Shown here piece after piece: positions 23,357 through 36,293 of a stretch of 64,000 nt of DNA. The DNA comes from Rhinopomastus cyanomelas (Eukaryota; Chordata; Aves; Bucerotiformes; Rhinopomastidae): assembly GCA_013400115.1 (NCBI GenBank), contig VXBP01002286.1, forward strand, positions 315,657-379,656. Reading direction: 5' to 3'. A program made the translations under genes and the position numbers. Position 1 is the stretch's first letter. Every line of letters begins with the position of its first letter. The notes under the pieces are model-generated. The model was not told where the DNA came from. It worked only from the letters and a program-made list of their open reading frames with translations, and did not search any database.

Positions 23357-23494
23357 ATTTGCGCTGTGATCACTTCCACTAACACAGACGACATCTTGTT
23401 TTTGAATTGTTAATACCTCTTTTGTAAGCTTCAGTCGGATATCATAAGCATTTTTGGATACTTCATCATACAACAATGCAATACCAGTTTTAGT
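23357..23494 (-). CDS. SNTG2: SNTG2 coding exon: first half of split PH1 domain
   Basis: This 138-bp exon (46 codons, phase 0 at both ends) is bounded by a TTTTGCAG acceptor and a GTAAGT donor. It begins TKTGIALLYDEV and continues through YDIRLKLTKEVLTI and QKQDVVCVSG to SDHSAN. In syntrophins this stretch forms the N-terminal part of the PH1 domain, which is interrupted by the PDZ domain. It is the most upstream SNTG2 exon I can see. The start codon must lie in a separate exon, because the reading enters from the acceptor with no upstream Met. Confidence 0.94.
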
Positions 23495-25367
23495 CTGCAA
23501 AAGCAAGGCACAGAAACAAGAATTTAAGAATCTGAGCATTTCATGATAATAAATAACAACCTCCATCCCATCCAATATGTAAACACATATGAGAACTGTT
23601 TACAGATAGTGAAAATTAGTTTGCTTCTCAGCCTTCAAAAGGATTAGACATAAAAAGCCTCTTCTGTACCGTAAAATATGAGATAATAGTTATTTGAAGT
23701 AGACATTAACATGTAACAAAACATTCTACTGTCCTACAAAGGATTGTTGCCATTAAATTATGTTCTATTTATTTTTAATGATATGACATTATTAAACTGC
23801 TTCAGAAGCAGATAGGTACATGTAAATGTACATGAACACATTTTCCAATTTCAGCAAAAGTGGAAAATTATAATGTTGTTCCTGGCTTAGAGACATTCCT
23901 TTCAGTCAGAAAACATCCTGCACCCTTCAGAAACTTTACCCTGAAGATAGAGACATCTATTGCAAGAGAAAAATATATTTTCACATTGTAAAACACATGG
24001 ATATATATAGCTGCTATAGAATTTTTATTTGTTTAGGTCAGTATATACATACATTTCTGAAATTACATCATCACTGGACTAACAACTAGCAAACTATGAG
24101 CATAGTCAAGTATTTGGCATAAACAAAGTTTTCTCTATAAGTAATAGAAAATATATTCTATTTTTACTTTTTATCTGCTTATGCACAAATCCCTCACCCT
24201 TCAGTCAGATATTTCATTAAATAAAACCTGTTGAATAAAAACAGTTTATAGCTATTTGTTAAAGTAAGCAGACTAATTCAATTTACTAATTGCACAGCAG
24301 ACTAAAGTTTTACAGTCGTTGAACCAGAGAGAAAAATCAAAACATCTATTCTGAAATGGATGTTCATATTCTAAAGTAATATTTATTAATTTCTAATGTA
24401 TATAATAGCATCATCACAACACTGCACTTTCTTCCATACAAGTGAAGTTTAGGTGCAGCATTATTTTAAATGAAGTTGTTCATCTATGCTTTGTCAAATT
24501 GAATTGAACAAGAAACACATCGTGTGCACTAGGCTTGAGGAACTTTAATATCAAGTTAAACATGGAACATTATAATAATATTTTTACTTTCATAAATTAA
24601 GGAGAAACATCTCTGGTGACTTCCAAGAAAACCTTTTGTTCTTTAAAGGCAGGATACGTTTAAACTTCAGGAACTTAAATTTAGACCTGGCATATGTAGC
24701 TTTATGCAGCATGTGATAGTCAAATACTCCCTCTTAAGACACTTTTGGATATCTAAGATCTCCACCAGTCTAAGGCTGACACAGGACTCTTAGGACACCC
24801 GGGACCTTCTTTATCTGGAGATGAGACTAGGTTTTATAATGAGATACAGACATGAGCCATACCAGCAGACATTCACATGCAGCTATCTTCAACTTGAAAT
24901 GGATCTTGCCAAAGGTTTACAGTGTAGAAACCCACATCTAGGACAGCCATTTAGATTCTATCAAGCCAACGCTAAGCAAAAGACACGCTGAAGCACTATG
25001 TACCAGATCTCTTCTATACATCCATCTAAAAGGGAACAAATGGCATCTCAGCTCTTTAATCTGACTACAAAAATAAATATAAATAGCAACTGAGACATAA
25101 ATGTCTAATATTAAGCAGATAAATTTGTGATTGTTGGGAATGCCTAAACAAAACAAAGTTCAGTAAGGGTGTAAAGCCTTAATAGTTCTCACTTGATTGT
25201 AAACAAACACTCATATTACAAAGTTCCTGAAATTTTTAAAATATGTTAGAGATCATATACCAAATTTACATCTTTTTAAATAAAAAACACGTGGAATGTA
25301 TACAGGAAGTTGCATCTCAATAGGATTTAAGCAATTACAATGAGAGACAGGAGAATATAACTTTAAG

Positions 25368-26665
25368 CTCACTTGGGCAGATGAGGAACACCCCTTGTGA
25401 CCAGTTGCTGAGTAGATTTATGCCCATTCATCACAAGTCTCTGGGCTTGGCCATCCAGACAGTTTTTAACCCAGTGAAGAGTCCTCCAGCCTTGAGCTGC
25501 CAGCTTCTTCAGCAGAATGCTGTGAAAAATTGCATCAAACGCCCTCCTGAAGTCCAGGGAGACAACATACACTGCTTATCCCCCATCTCCTAGGTAGGTC
25601 ACCTGATCATAGAAGGACATCAGGTTGGTTAAACAGGACTTGCCCTTCATGAATCCATGTTAGATGGGCCTAATCCCCCTGTTGTCCTGCACTTGCCCCA
25701 TGGTCACCCCCAAGATGAACTGTTCCATAGTCTTCCCCAGTACCAAGGTCAGGCCGACAGGTCTGCTGTTCCCTGGATCCTCTCTTCTGCCCTTTTTGTA
25801 GATGAGTGTCACTTTGGCAAGTTTCCAGTCATCTGGGATCAACGCTGTTAACCACAACTGCTGATAAATGATGGAGAGAGGCTTGGCAAGTTCCTTTGCC
25901 AGCTGCCTCAGCACTCTTGGGTGGATCTCATCCAGTCCTATAGACTTATGGGTATCCAGTTAGCTTAGTAGGTCATATACTACTATTTTCTGGATTATGA
26001 GTGGACTATACTGATCTCCAACCCTATCTTCCAGCTCAGGGGACTGAATATCATGAGGATAACTGATCTGAGTACTAAAGACTGAGGCAAAGAAGGCATA
26101 AAGTACCTCAGCTTTTTCCTCATCCTTGATAAAGATGTTCCCCTTTGCACCCAACAAAGGACAGATACTCTCCCTGGTTCTTTTTTTCTGTTAATATATT
26201 TGTAAAAGCACTTTTTATTATCTCTTGCAGCAGTGGACAGGCTGAGTTCTAGCTGAGCATTTGCCCCACTAATGTTCTTTCTACATGACCTAACTAAATT
26301 CCTACACTCTTCTTGAGTAGTCTGCCCCTTCTTCCAAAGATGGTAGACTCTCTTCTTTCTCCTGAGCCACAGCAGAAGCTTCCTGTTATCCAGGCCAGTA
26401 ATTTTCCCCACCAGTTTGCCTTATGACGTGTGGGGATCCTCTGCCTTTAGGAGCTACTTCTTGAAGAAAATCCAGCTTTCCTGGACCTCCTTGTCCTCCA
26501 GGACTGTACCCCAAGGGACTTTCTCAACCAGTGTTCTAAACAGGTTGAAGTTTGCCCTTAGGAAATCCATGGTAATAGTTGTACTGCCTCCTCTTCTTAT
26601 TTGGCCAAGTATTGAGAATTCTATCATTTCATAGTCACCAAGCCTGACCACCACACATTTGGAGG
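25368..26665 (-). mobile_element. Older CR1 LINE fragment (ORF2 middle)
   Basis: On the minus strand the segments read, in element order, LDNRKLLLWLRRKKRVYHLWKK split over two runs (endonuclease/RT linker), FFASVFSTQ, LSIIYQQLWLTALIPDDWKL, GRREDPGNSRPVGLT, VYVSLDFRRAFDA-like and GWRTLHWVKNCLDGQAQRLV. These are successive CR1 ORF2 regions up to the reverse transcriptase palm. Several frameshifts and stops separate them. Both the 5' end and the 3' end with tail are missing. Its wording differs from the ATTCTATG-tailed copies, so it is another and older subfamily. Confidence 0.85.
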
Positions 26666-27859
26666 TCTAGTAATAAAATTATCTAATCTAATTTCAAGAA
26701 AAAAACTCTATAGAAATTCTGTACCTAGAGTAAATTGATGGTTGTAACACTTACTGAAGACACATAATGTTTGGAGTCATTGATTTTTATCCTATGTCAT
26801 TTCAGATTAATGAGTAAAAGAACTTCAGGTGGTCCCACACAGTCACTGCTCTGACCACAAATTTGTAGCAGACTCAAATTTACTCTCTTCTCACAACTGG
26901 TTTGATATGTGTTGTACACCGCATGTCCCATCATGATGAAAAGACAAAGACATTTCCTCAGAGAAAGAAAGAATCCAAATTTAAAAATCACCCTGAATAA
27001 CATTAAAAAATATTTTTAAAATGAGATAACTGTAACAGAAAAAAAAAAGTGCATGGTATCCACTCTGGGAAGTACAGTTACTTGCATCTTGCATGGAAGA
27101 TAAATAACTTTTCTTCACCATTTCTTAAGGAAAGGAGCAGGTATGTATTTGTAAGGAATGACATTGAAATATCTGCATTGATATCTTGCAGCGATAAAGG
27201 CAAACACACACATTGACTACTCTCTTTTTGGTACTTTCCTGTCAAGTTGCTTTTCCTTACTCTCATGACAGTGCCCAGAAGTAAATGCTAGGTTTACTTC
27301 AGTTGGGTAATACAGGAGGTTCCATAACACTCCTGAATGTGAGGGAGGAATAATTTCAAACCTATCACCAGTGCTGCATATGTTACATCCCACTTGTTCT
27401 TTTTCCCTGTATTGAGTTAGTTTGGGGTTTTGGCTGCAAATTATAATTGGTTTTTGAACCCTCCTTGTTCTGTTTTCTTTTTGGCCAATTAGCACATTAA
27501 CTAAATAAATTGGTTAAACTATAAACCCTTGACACAGGCTTAAGAGACCTTGAGAGAGATGACAAATGCAAGGTTTTCGACAGACCAGCATGAGAAAAAT
27601 GGATAAGGACAGCAGACACATAGTAAAAGCAGTAACACAACTGTGGAATGCAGAAAATTAATGACTCTATTAGTACCATAAGCACATAAATAAAATTCAG
27701 CAAAATTAAAAGCACATATAAGACCAAGATTAATCATAGGTCTAAAATTAGGTGCTGCTTAAGAATTTTCCAGGCTGAACAAATTCATGTCCCTCACAAG
27801 ACAAATTTTCCCCGCCTAAATCAGCTTAGTAGCTCTGCAATGAAATTGCTCCAGGTTAT

Positions 27860-28262
27860 TGATGTCTTTTTTGTACTGCAAAACCAAAACTGTGCTCTAG
27901 ATGCAGCCCAATGAGTGTTTAGTAGAGAAGGATGGCTTGATCCTTCCACTGACCTCCTGTCTCTGCTCCTCCTAATACAGCCCAGGATACTGTTAACTTC
28001 CTGAGTTTAGTTCATGAAATTCTTGAATTTCCTAGTAGTATATTTCTTAGGTTGCCTAGGTCTCTATCAATAGTGTACTGACAATTCAGTGTCATCAGCA
28101 AACTCGATAAGCAAGCACTCACTGAATCTTTCCAGGTCCCTGACAAGATGTTAAAGGAGACAGGTCACAGGATAGGCCCCTGAAGGATACCACTTGCCAC
28201 AAGAGTCCAGACAGAGGATGATATATGACACACCACCCTCAGCCTGAGCATCCAGAAGTTGC
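27860..28262 (-). mobile_element. Old, strongly decayed CR1 fragment
   Basis: The minus strand shows remnants of the RT palm, including CGAGTTTGCTGATGACACTG at about 28090-28109 (EFADDT, the catalytic motif region), and, on the plus strand, CCCAGGATACTGTTAACTTC from the C-terminal region. No open frame is left. Confidence 0.7.
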
Positions 28263-29898
28263 ATGTACACTGAGGCTATAGCAATACAGTAGCTAATACT
28301 TGTACCAAAATACCTTATTACAATAACAACAATAAATATAACAAAAATAAGAAATAATAAGATTAATAACAAAACTGATTTTTGTTTCAGTATATGAATC
28401 TATAAAAAACTTGGTATTTTAACTACAAAAAAATGGAAAAGTATCATTATCACTGTAATCATCACATTCACTACAGATAAAAAAGTCAGAAGTTAATATA
28501 GAAATGATTTGAATGAGATCAGCACCTTGGATCAGACACCTTTCTACTCTAAAGTACTATTAGTTGCCACTGCTGGCATCAGGGTCATCAATTTGCCATG
28601 TACAGGAGGAGGCAGCAAATCTGCTAGGCTCAGCAGTGCTGATTGCCCCATCTCAGAGCCCAAGGGGAGGACATGCCTAGCCATGGCAGGGACTACAACC
28701 CCCATTTCCTGCCCTCTACATGCATGCAGACACATAGCCCACGACCAGCTGCTTCTAGCTTAGTAGTTGCTTAACTTTTAAGATGCACTTGGAACATACA
28801 CAACTTCTTTCAGCTTCTACTTAAAACAAGCCAATTAGAAAAAACCAACTGTTTTGTAGCCTGAATGAGCAAAGCTGAGTAAGTAATTTTCTTACTGGTT
28901 TTTTAGCTACTCATGAGCATTTCAAAACTGACATTAGGTTGTGTATATTTAATTAGATTTGTAGCCCCACTTCTGTTTCATACTGTTCATGATTGCTGTT
29001 CTCAGTGAAGAAAATCACAAATTTGTGATAACCTATTTTAAAGAGGTGATTTATAACAAAACCAGGGGAATATATCTGATCGTTATTCCAGGATAGGACA
29101 ATCAGACTAAAGACTAGAGAATTACAATATTTTGTAAATTTTCAAAGCAGTATATGCTAAGAATCAGCATCAGAAATAAATACGGTTGATAATAAGTGAT
29201 TAAGAAATTTGAGCATATTTTCCAAAGGTATAGATTATATCGTACATGTGAACACTAGGAAATACTGTTTTCATAAAGATTTTTCATATTTTTTATTGTC
29301 TGCATTGTTTAACAGCTAGCTCTCAATCCATGAGACCTGAATAGTTAGAATGTAAGCAGTAATGTCTTGTTTAAATACTGTAAACTCAATGTGTCATGAG
29401 CTAAATTAGATATGGTTGATTATTCTCATCCTCATTCACTTCTCAAAGCAGTAGGTATAAATATTTAAATCTTGCAATGCATGTTTGCAACACGAACTTT
29501 CTGAATGTCATGTTGACTAAAGATTGCCTGCTAAAAATCTCTAACCGGTGATAAATTATAGTGCCATACAGCTGAATGTACAGACACTATACAAAAAACC
29601 AGCTAAGACACAAAGTATTAGAAAAAATGCCAAATGTTTTTCTGATTTAGAAAATAACTTTAAAACAATTGCTTACTTGTTACTGCACCTCACTGACCAG
29701 AGGGCTGCAGAGTAGCACAGAGTTAAATATCCTAAGAATATAAAGATGTTAAGTTTACAGCAGGTTCATACCTGTTAAATAAGAAAGCAAAAATTTCATA
29801 CTGCTAGTGAAGCCATTTAGCACTAGATGGGAATAGCCACTTGAAACAGTTTAAGAAACTCCCAAGAGAGTACAAGAAAGGTGATGTTATCCTTTCTG

Positions 29899-31662
29899 TT
29901 CATAGAATCATAGAACCATTAGGGATTGGAAGGGACCTCGAAAGATCATCTAGTCCAATCCCCCTGACTCAGCTGGACCACCTAGACCAAGTCACACAGG
30001 AACACATCCAGGTGGGTCTTGAACATCTCCAGTGAAGGAGACTCCACAACCACCCTTGGCAACCTGTTCCAGTGCTCCATCACCGTCACTGGGAAGAAGT
30101 TCCTTCTCAGGTTGATGTGGAACCTCCTATGTTCCAGCTTACAACCATTGCCCCTCGTTCTATCACTACATGACACCGAGAAAAGCCCAGCTCCATCCTC
30201 CCGACACCCACCCCTCAAATATTTGTAGACATTAATGAGATCACCCCTCAGTCTCCTCTACTCCAAGCCAAAGAGACAAAGCTCCCTCAGCCTCTCCTTG
30301 TAAGGGAGGTGCTCCACCTCCCTCATCATCTTCTTTGCCCTACCTGGACCCTCTCCAGCAGCTCCACATCCCTCTTGAACTNNNNNNNNNNNNNNNNNNN
30401 NNNNNNNNNNNNNNNNNNNNNNNNNNNNNNNNNNNNNNNNNNNNNNNNNNNNNNNNNNNNNNNNNNNNNNNNNNNNNNNNNNNNNNNNNNNNNNNNNNNN
30501 NNNNNNNNNNNNNNNNNNNNNNNNNNNNNNNNNNNNNNNNNNNNNNNNNNNNNNNNNNNNNNNNNNNNNNNNNNNNNNNNNNNNNNNNNNNNNNNNNNNN
30601 NNNNNNNNNNNNNNNNNNNNNNNNNNNNNNNNNNNNNNNNNNNNNNNNNNNNNNNNNNNNNNNNNNNNNNNNNNNNNNNNNNNNNNNNNNNNNNNNNNNN
30701 NNNNNNNNNNNNNNNNNNNNNNNNNNNNNNNNNNNNNNNNNNNNNNNNNNNNNNNNNNNNNNNNNNNNNNNNNNNNNNNNNNNNNNNNNNNNNNNNNNNN
30801 NNNNNNNNNNNNNNNNNNNNNNNNNNNNNNNNNNNNNNNNNNNNNNNNNNNNNNNNNNNNNNNNNNNNNNNNNNNNNNNNNNNNNNNNNNNNNNNNNNNN
30901 NNNNNNNNNNNNNNNNNNNNNNNNNNNNNNNNNNNNNNNNNNNNNNNNNNNNNNNNNNNNNNNNNNNNNNNNNNNNNNNNNNNNNNNNNNNNNNNNNNNN
31001 NNNNNNNNNNNNNNNNNNNNNNNNNNNNNNNNNNNNNNNNNNNNNNNNNNNNNNNNNNNNNNNNNNNNNNNNNNNNNNNNNNNNNNNNNNNNNNNNNNNN
31101 NNNNNNNNNNNNNNNNNNNNNNNNNNNNNNNNNNNNNNNNNNNNNNNNNNNNNNNNNNNNNNNNNNNNNNNNNNNNNNNNNNNNNNNNNNNNNNNNNNTT
31201 TCTTCCTCTTGAGTTTGCCCAGCAGCTCTCTGTTTAAACACAGGGGTCTTCTGACTCCCTTCCTTGACTTCTTTCCTGTTGGGATGCTCTTGTGTTGTGC
31301 TTGAAGATAGTAGTCTTTGAATGTTAACCAGCCATCTTGGGACCCTTTGCCTGCCAGTACCCTGTCCCATGGGATTTCCCCTAGCAATTGCTGGAAAAGG
31401 CCAAACTTGGCTCTCCTGAAGTCCAGGGTTGTGATTCTGCTAGCTATTCTGTTCCTACCACACGAGATCCTGAACTCCACCTTCTCATGGTCACTGCACT
31501 GAAGTCTGCCCTCAACCTTCACTGCTTCAACCAGACTTGCCTTGTTGATGAGGACAAGATCCAGCGGCAATCCTCTCCTAGTGGGCTCTTCCACCATTTG
31601 CATCAGGAAATCATCATCAATGCACTGGAGAACCCTCCTGGACCCAAGCAGCTTATCCTAAT
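29899..31662 (-). mobile_element. CR1 LINE copy interrupted by an assembly gap
   Basis: 29899-30381 is a minus-strand CR1 3' end (tail octamers, C-terminal region to LERVQ). 31199-31662 is the endonuclease/linker part of ORF2 (EWRISCGRNRIASR-like, ITTLDFRRAKFGLF, EIPWDRVLAGKG, LNRELLGKLKRKK) on the same strand. The unknown bases in between fall inside one element. Long open frames reported across the N run are artefacts. Confidence 0.88.
30382..31198. other. Assembly gap (817 N)
   Basis: A run of N within a CR1 copy. An undeleted element would need far more than 817 bp (most of the reverse transcriptase) between the two flanks, so either the gap size is an estimate or this copy carries an internal deletion. 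Confidence 0.99.
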
Positions 31663-32905
31663 ATGACTTAATCAGATTAATAAATGGTCTTGTTGATAGA
31701 TCAAATGTAAATGAAGAACTTTTTTTAAAAAAAATCTGCCTATTTTTCTAATAAGAATAATATAATAGTAATCTATTACAGTAATATAATAACAATGTGA
31801 TTAATAATGGTAGAATAATCTAGTATGGATGCAAAAGGGCATCATTGCAACTTAAATATTTACATGATCATATCATAATGGGTTTTTGTAATAAGAAGTG
31901 AGTTTTGATTCATCCTATTCTTGCTGTCCTTCTACTTTACAACTGATAAAGTTTCACCAAAAATTTCAAACTTTTTGGTTTTTTTGCTGGCCTATTAAAT
32001 TGCCTTTTATTGCTCCGCCAAAACCAGTTAAGCAAAGCTATACTTAACGGATTAATATCTGTATAAGGTGGGTATAAATAACAGGATCTAAAATAGAGTT
32101 CCTAAGCATTAAAGTAAGTCTCAGGGCAAAAAAATTAACCAAAACAAACCCCCATCAAAATCTTATTTAGACGTGTTACTATTTTTACAGGCTAGTTGCT
32201 CATGTAAATCTGGAGGCTTGAAATGAAAAGCCTTTTAGCCATGCATTTGGCTGCTAGTTTGGAAATAAATGAGACAGTGTAATTTCAATATTTATACAAA
32301 GACTTAATGGCATGTTACAGTCAACTCCTATCAAATCTTCATCTTTTAATCTTGGCTGCAATTCTCAAACATAATTGCAAAGATAAGTAATTTTTAATAC
32401 TCTCTGTATTAAATGAACAGAACATTCCTAAAGTACATCAGACTGGCTGAAACACCGAGTATGGAGAATAATTTTTCAATATAAAAATCAAATTCATTAC
32501 TGAAATTAATCAAGAAAAACAGAATTAAGAATTACTATAGCAGAGAACAATATACAGTATATAAGTTGAAATAATAAAAGTGGAGTCTTTATAGAAAGCA
32601 GAGGAATTGGCAGAGAGTGGTCAAATAACAGAGTGCAGGCAGGGTGATGATAAACTTCTAAGAAGTTACACTTTAGATGGCAATCTCATATTCAAAAGGA
32701 TAAATCAGAGCACCACCTACACAGTCATTATTAAAAGGTAGAGAAGAGTCTCCTTTATAAACTGACTGAATGTCGAGCCATGAAAAAAGATGAAAGTCTG
32801 TTTACACCTAAGTTTCAAAATGTCCTCTTATAAGCATACTTTACTGAGAAACACTTAGCGTTATATACTGCTCTTAAGGTAGGTTTCTTAGGTATAACGT
32901 AAGTA

Positions 32906-33145
32906 GAATCACAGAACATTAGGGATTGGAAGAGACCTCAAAAGAGCATCTAGTCCAATCCCCCGCCACAACAGGATCATCTAGACCAAGTTGCATAGGA
33001 ACAAGTCCAGGCAGGTTTTAAATGTTTCCAGAGAAGGAAACTCCACAATTCCCTGGGGTAGCTTGTTTCAGTGCTCTTCACCCTCACTGTGAAGACGTTC
33101 CTTCTAATATTTATATAGAACCTCCTATGTTTCAGCTTGCATGAC
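32906..33145 (-). mobile_element. CR1 3' end fragment
   Basis: Minus-strand tip with AGAACATTAGGGATTGGAAG, then GCATCTAGTCCAATCCCC, and the coding region C.LKHRRFYINIRRN. Truncated upstream. Confidence 0.9.
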
Positions 33146-33584
33146 GATACTTGTGCAAAATGGATTAAGAGGAAAAACAGTAGAAATAAAGACATGAGGG
33201 TGCTTGTATTTATTAGACTCAGTGATTACTCACAATACAGTGCCATCTTCTGTTACAGTGCTACACAATCTTTTCTGTATAGCAATATCTAAGTAGTCAT
33301 TATTTAATATTACACTTTTTAACCTATAAGAAATTTACCATTATACATACATTGAACACTTTTTTCCTGCCTTTGGTATAGCTGAAAGTCTCTACACACT
33401 AAAAATTTCAGAATGCCTGGTTTTGTTTCCAAAATGCTCATAGTCTCCAATAGAGAATTGACTTGAAATTCTGAAAATTATTCTAAAAATTCATTATTAG
33501 GACATTATTTTATTACTAAAAGGCACTTTGTTGAGTCTTGTGCCATTTGATCATAAACCCTGCCTGTCCAAGATCCCAGATACC

Positions 33585-33815
33585 CTTGCAGAGACTTTGT
33601 ATCTTCAAGCAGATTGATAGTCAGCTGTATCAATCTGATCAACACTCGTGCATAACTTTTCGAATCCTCACATTCAGATATTGATAAATATATTTTAAAG
33701 CATACAGGCCCCAGTAATGAGCCCCGAGGAAAACCACTTGTTACTGGTCACCACCTGAATTTAAATCCATTTACCACTTCTCTTTGGCCTCAGACATCCA
33801 TTAATGATATCATCA
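33585..33815 (-). mobile_element. Old CR1 fragment (RT region)
   Basis: The plus-strand words GGCCCCAGTAATGAGCCCCG, ACCACTTGTTACTGGTCACC and CTGAATTTAAATCCATTTACC recall the minus-strand view of CR1 around the G.PQGSVLGP region. Highly diverged, no open frame. Confidence 0.6.
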
Positions 33816-35561
33816 TCCTCTGATATTAATACACAGGATCATATGAAAGGTCACAATGGTTAAAGAAACTTTTCAAACAAACATTTGTTTCTTAGAGAAA
33901 ATCACAACTTAACTTGATAAGATAATATAATAAAATTACTTATCTTACATATGCTGGTATACTTGAAACTCTGCTGTGGTCTGGTGAAGTAAGTAGTTCC
34001 ATGAGCAGCAAAATGGTTGTTACTTGATTTTATTGATATTTCTATCAAATATCCTCATAAAGAGCCTTTTTTACTGTTTCTAGTTCACACCAATTTCCCT
34101 TTACAAGATTCCCCAGCTCTCCTTGGGCCCCATTTTTACTTTGAGTTGATCAAGAGATTGGACATGAAATTATGTCCAATATGAAAGTAACTGCCACCCA
34201 GCCAGATCACCACTTCTAAGAGTCATGTAATACCACTTCACTTCCCCTAGTAAAGGCATAAGTTTAGCTTCCTCTAACAAATTTATTTTTGATATATTCT
34301 ATATTTTTTTTAAACTATTAAACAGTCATATAGGGCAACCAAGAGAAAGGGAAGGGGTGGATTAACAGACAATTAGAACAATGGAATGAAAACTGGCAAG
34401 TTCACACACATCTTACCTTTAGGTTAAAATTAAGATACCAAAATAACTTGAAATAAACACAACATAATTCACCAAATGATTAATAAATAAAGGAAACTTA
34501 ATTGGGGAATTACAATTGAATGATATGAATTTTTAAAGTTCTAACAATATATGCTATGTATTCAAGCACAAATATGACACAATCAAGAAGCTGCTTCAGG
34601 AAGATCCAGGTTTTAATGACTATACAACTCAATGTTAACATACTACGTAACACACTTAAAAGAAATCTTGACATAAGGATAACTGACAAATACTTACTAT
34701 CTCAGCATAATACCTGTAAAGCTTGAACACTCAAATAATATTTTTATGGCATTAGAAAAGTTAGAAAAAAACATTAAAAAATTCAGGACCTCTTGAGAGA
34801 CTGCATTTCAGAAAACTACTAAATAAGTTTCCATTTTTGTTTTGACTATATGTAAATGCACTCATAACATTTCTGAAAGACTGGAGCATCGACATCCCAC
34901 AGAAGCACGCTCCCATCAAGAAGCTGAGATTGGTTGGCTATTACATTTTCAATATTTATGTGATAATTTGGTGGGTTGTTTACTTATTCCTGAAGCTCAC
35001 CTGAAAAATGTTAAATGGCTAATTTCATGTTCAGGAATTTTCCAGAATCTGATGAATTTTTCACAAAGATTGTTTCTCTGGGAAAAAAACAATACAAAAG
35101 GTCATAAATCTGGAATAATGATGACAAAAGTGATCTCAGGATGAATGCAAAAAAAATCGTAATTTATACAGTGTTCAATTGAAAACACCAGGCACAAACA
35201 GGTGCAATAGATAGTAGCAAAAATATATTTAAAATAAATTTGATTACAGTTGATAATAAACTGATACATTTTTATTAGAGGACAATATTTTTGCAATCTT
35301 GTACACAAGACCTCTGCAATAAAGCATTACAGTAGTCACTGAAAAGCAATGAAAGCAAAAAAATACAGGTTTTGAAATTGCTTTACTTCTGGGTGCTTTG
35401 AAATCACAAATTAGAGATTGGACATTGTGAAATGGTCACCAGAGGAATCTTGGAAATTGGACTTACAATAAGGCATTACTCACATATTAAAGAAGGATAT
35501 ATCACTGATGAGGCTTTCAGGGAGAAGCTCAACTGGTGTGCAAGAAATCTGTTCTATGGAG

Positions 35562-35575
35562 GTTGCCTGAGCAAC
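35562..35575. promoter_or_regulatory. RFX-type X-box, perfect consensus
   Basis: GTTGCC-TG-AGCAAC fits the X-box consensus GTNRCC-(0-3)-RGYAAC without mismatch and is nearly palindromic. RFX transcription factors bind such sites in ciliary and neural genes and in viral enhancers. Whether this one is bound is unknown. Confidence 0.5.
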
Positions 35576-35582
35576 AAGGCTT

Positions 35583-35596
35583 GTAACCATAGTAAC
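35583..35596. promoter_or_regulatory. Second RFX-type X-box, two helical turns away
   Basis: GTAACC-AT-AGTAAC also fits GTNRCC-(0-3)-RGYAAC exactly and starts 21 bp after the first site. GTTAC half sites follow at about 35643 and 35656. Confidence 0.5.
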
Positions 35597-36267
35597 TACA
35601 CGTTGAACAGGGTGAAGACACCACTGCCAGGTTGTATTGGTTGTTACTTGGGATGTTACTGCAAGATATGGGAACACCAATTTAACAAGTTTGGAACAAA
35701 TAAACTGTGTATTTCTAACCCTGGGCCAACAGTCCATAATTTTTTCCTGAGAATGCTGTCCTCTGTGTGAACTTTGCTTGTTATAACTTCATTATAACAC
35801 CAAAACAGGTGTTATACCATACCAAAAGCTACCTACCTCCAAGGCGCGACAACTTGTCCTCAACCTTGCACTCTTAAATTGTCTTTAAGTATATGTTTAA
35901 AAGCGACGTAAGAGAATTTTACAAGAGCCACTCAAGCTCCACAATAAAAGGTAAAAACCAGAATTAATACAGCTGAACAAAACAGGGAAGTTAGGCAAGA
36001 TACAATTGACAGTAAACTAATATCACACATCAGTCAGGGAATTATACTAACTCTGACCCTAGGTGCCACTTAATTGGCTGAGCCTCTTTCCTCAAACTTA
36101 GGGACACCTTTGGGTAAGATCTAAACGATACTTAGTGATTCCTCAATGAAACTTAAAAATCTCTGTAGGGTTGTTTTAGTTCCATATATTTATAGCCAGG
36201 TTGTATTATTTTTTGTGAACTGTGATCTTAAATAACTTGTGTTACTATTGCTTTAATAACTACACTA

Positions 36268-36293
36268 TTCAATATGCTAGCTAGCATATTGAA
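36268..36293. repeat. Perfect 26-bp palindrome
   Basis: The half TTCAATATGCTAG is followed directly by its exact reverse complement CTAGCATATTGAA, without a spacer. The next outer pair (A-A) breaks the symmetry. No transposon ends or coding features are seen next to it. Confidence 0.85.

Larger units (their letters stand above)
6551..23494 (-). other. SNTG2: SNTG2 gene, internal part (seven coding exons with introns)
   Basis: Gamma-2-syntrophin is a cytoplasmic adaptor of the dystrophin-associated complex: its PDZ domain binds C-termini of membrane proteins and its C-terminal half binds dystrophin family members. Seven minus-strand exons of 138, 57, 58, 44, 42, 88 and 92 bp join without frame breaks (exit phases 0, 0, 1, 0, 0, 1, 0) and give about 173 residues that follow human SNTG2 closely as I remember it. 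Together they cover the first half of the split PH1 domain, the complete PDZ domain and the Ser/Gly/Pro linker. The N-terminal exon and the exons for the second half of PH1, PH2 and the syntrophin-unique C-terminus are not in the window. Gamma-1 (SNTG1) is the alternative, but the linker reading GSPGPSSDHSSGASSPLFD and the segment QKQDVVCV fit gamma-2 better. Confidence 0.93.

Noticed and set aside
28509..28763. 84-codon ORF in a G+C-richer patch
   Set aside because: Both strands are open over the same bases, without motif or repeat similarity; no support as gene.
30258..31603. Very long ORFs (300-425 codons) on both strands
   Set aside because: They run through 817 N; the real sequence at both ends is CR1.
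35432..35770. 112-codon plus-strand ORF rich in cysteine
   Set aside because: No recognised motif, no splice or start context, and it overlaps the X-box pair; chance ORF in moderately GC-rich DNA is more likely.
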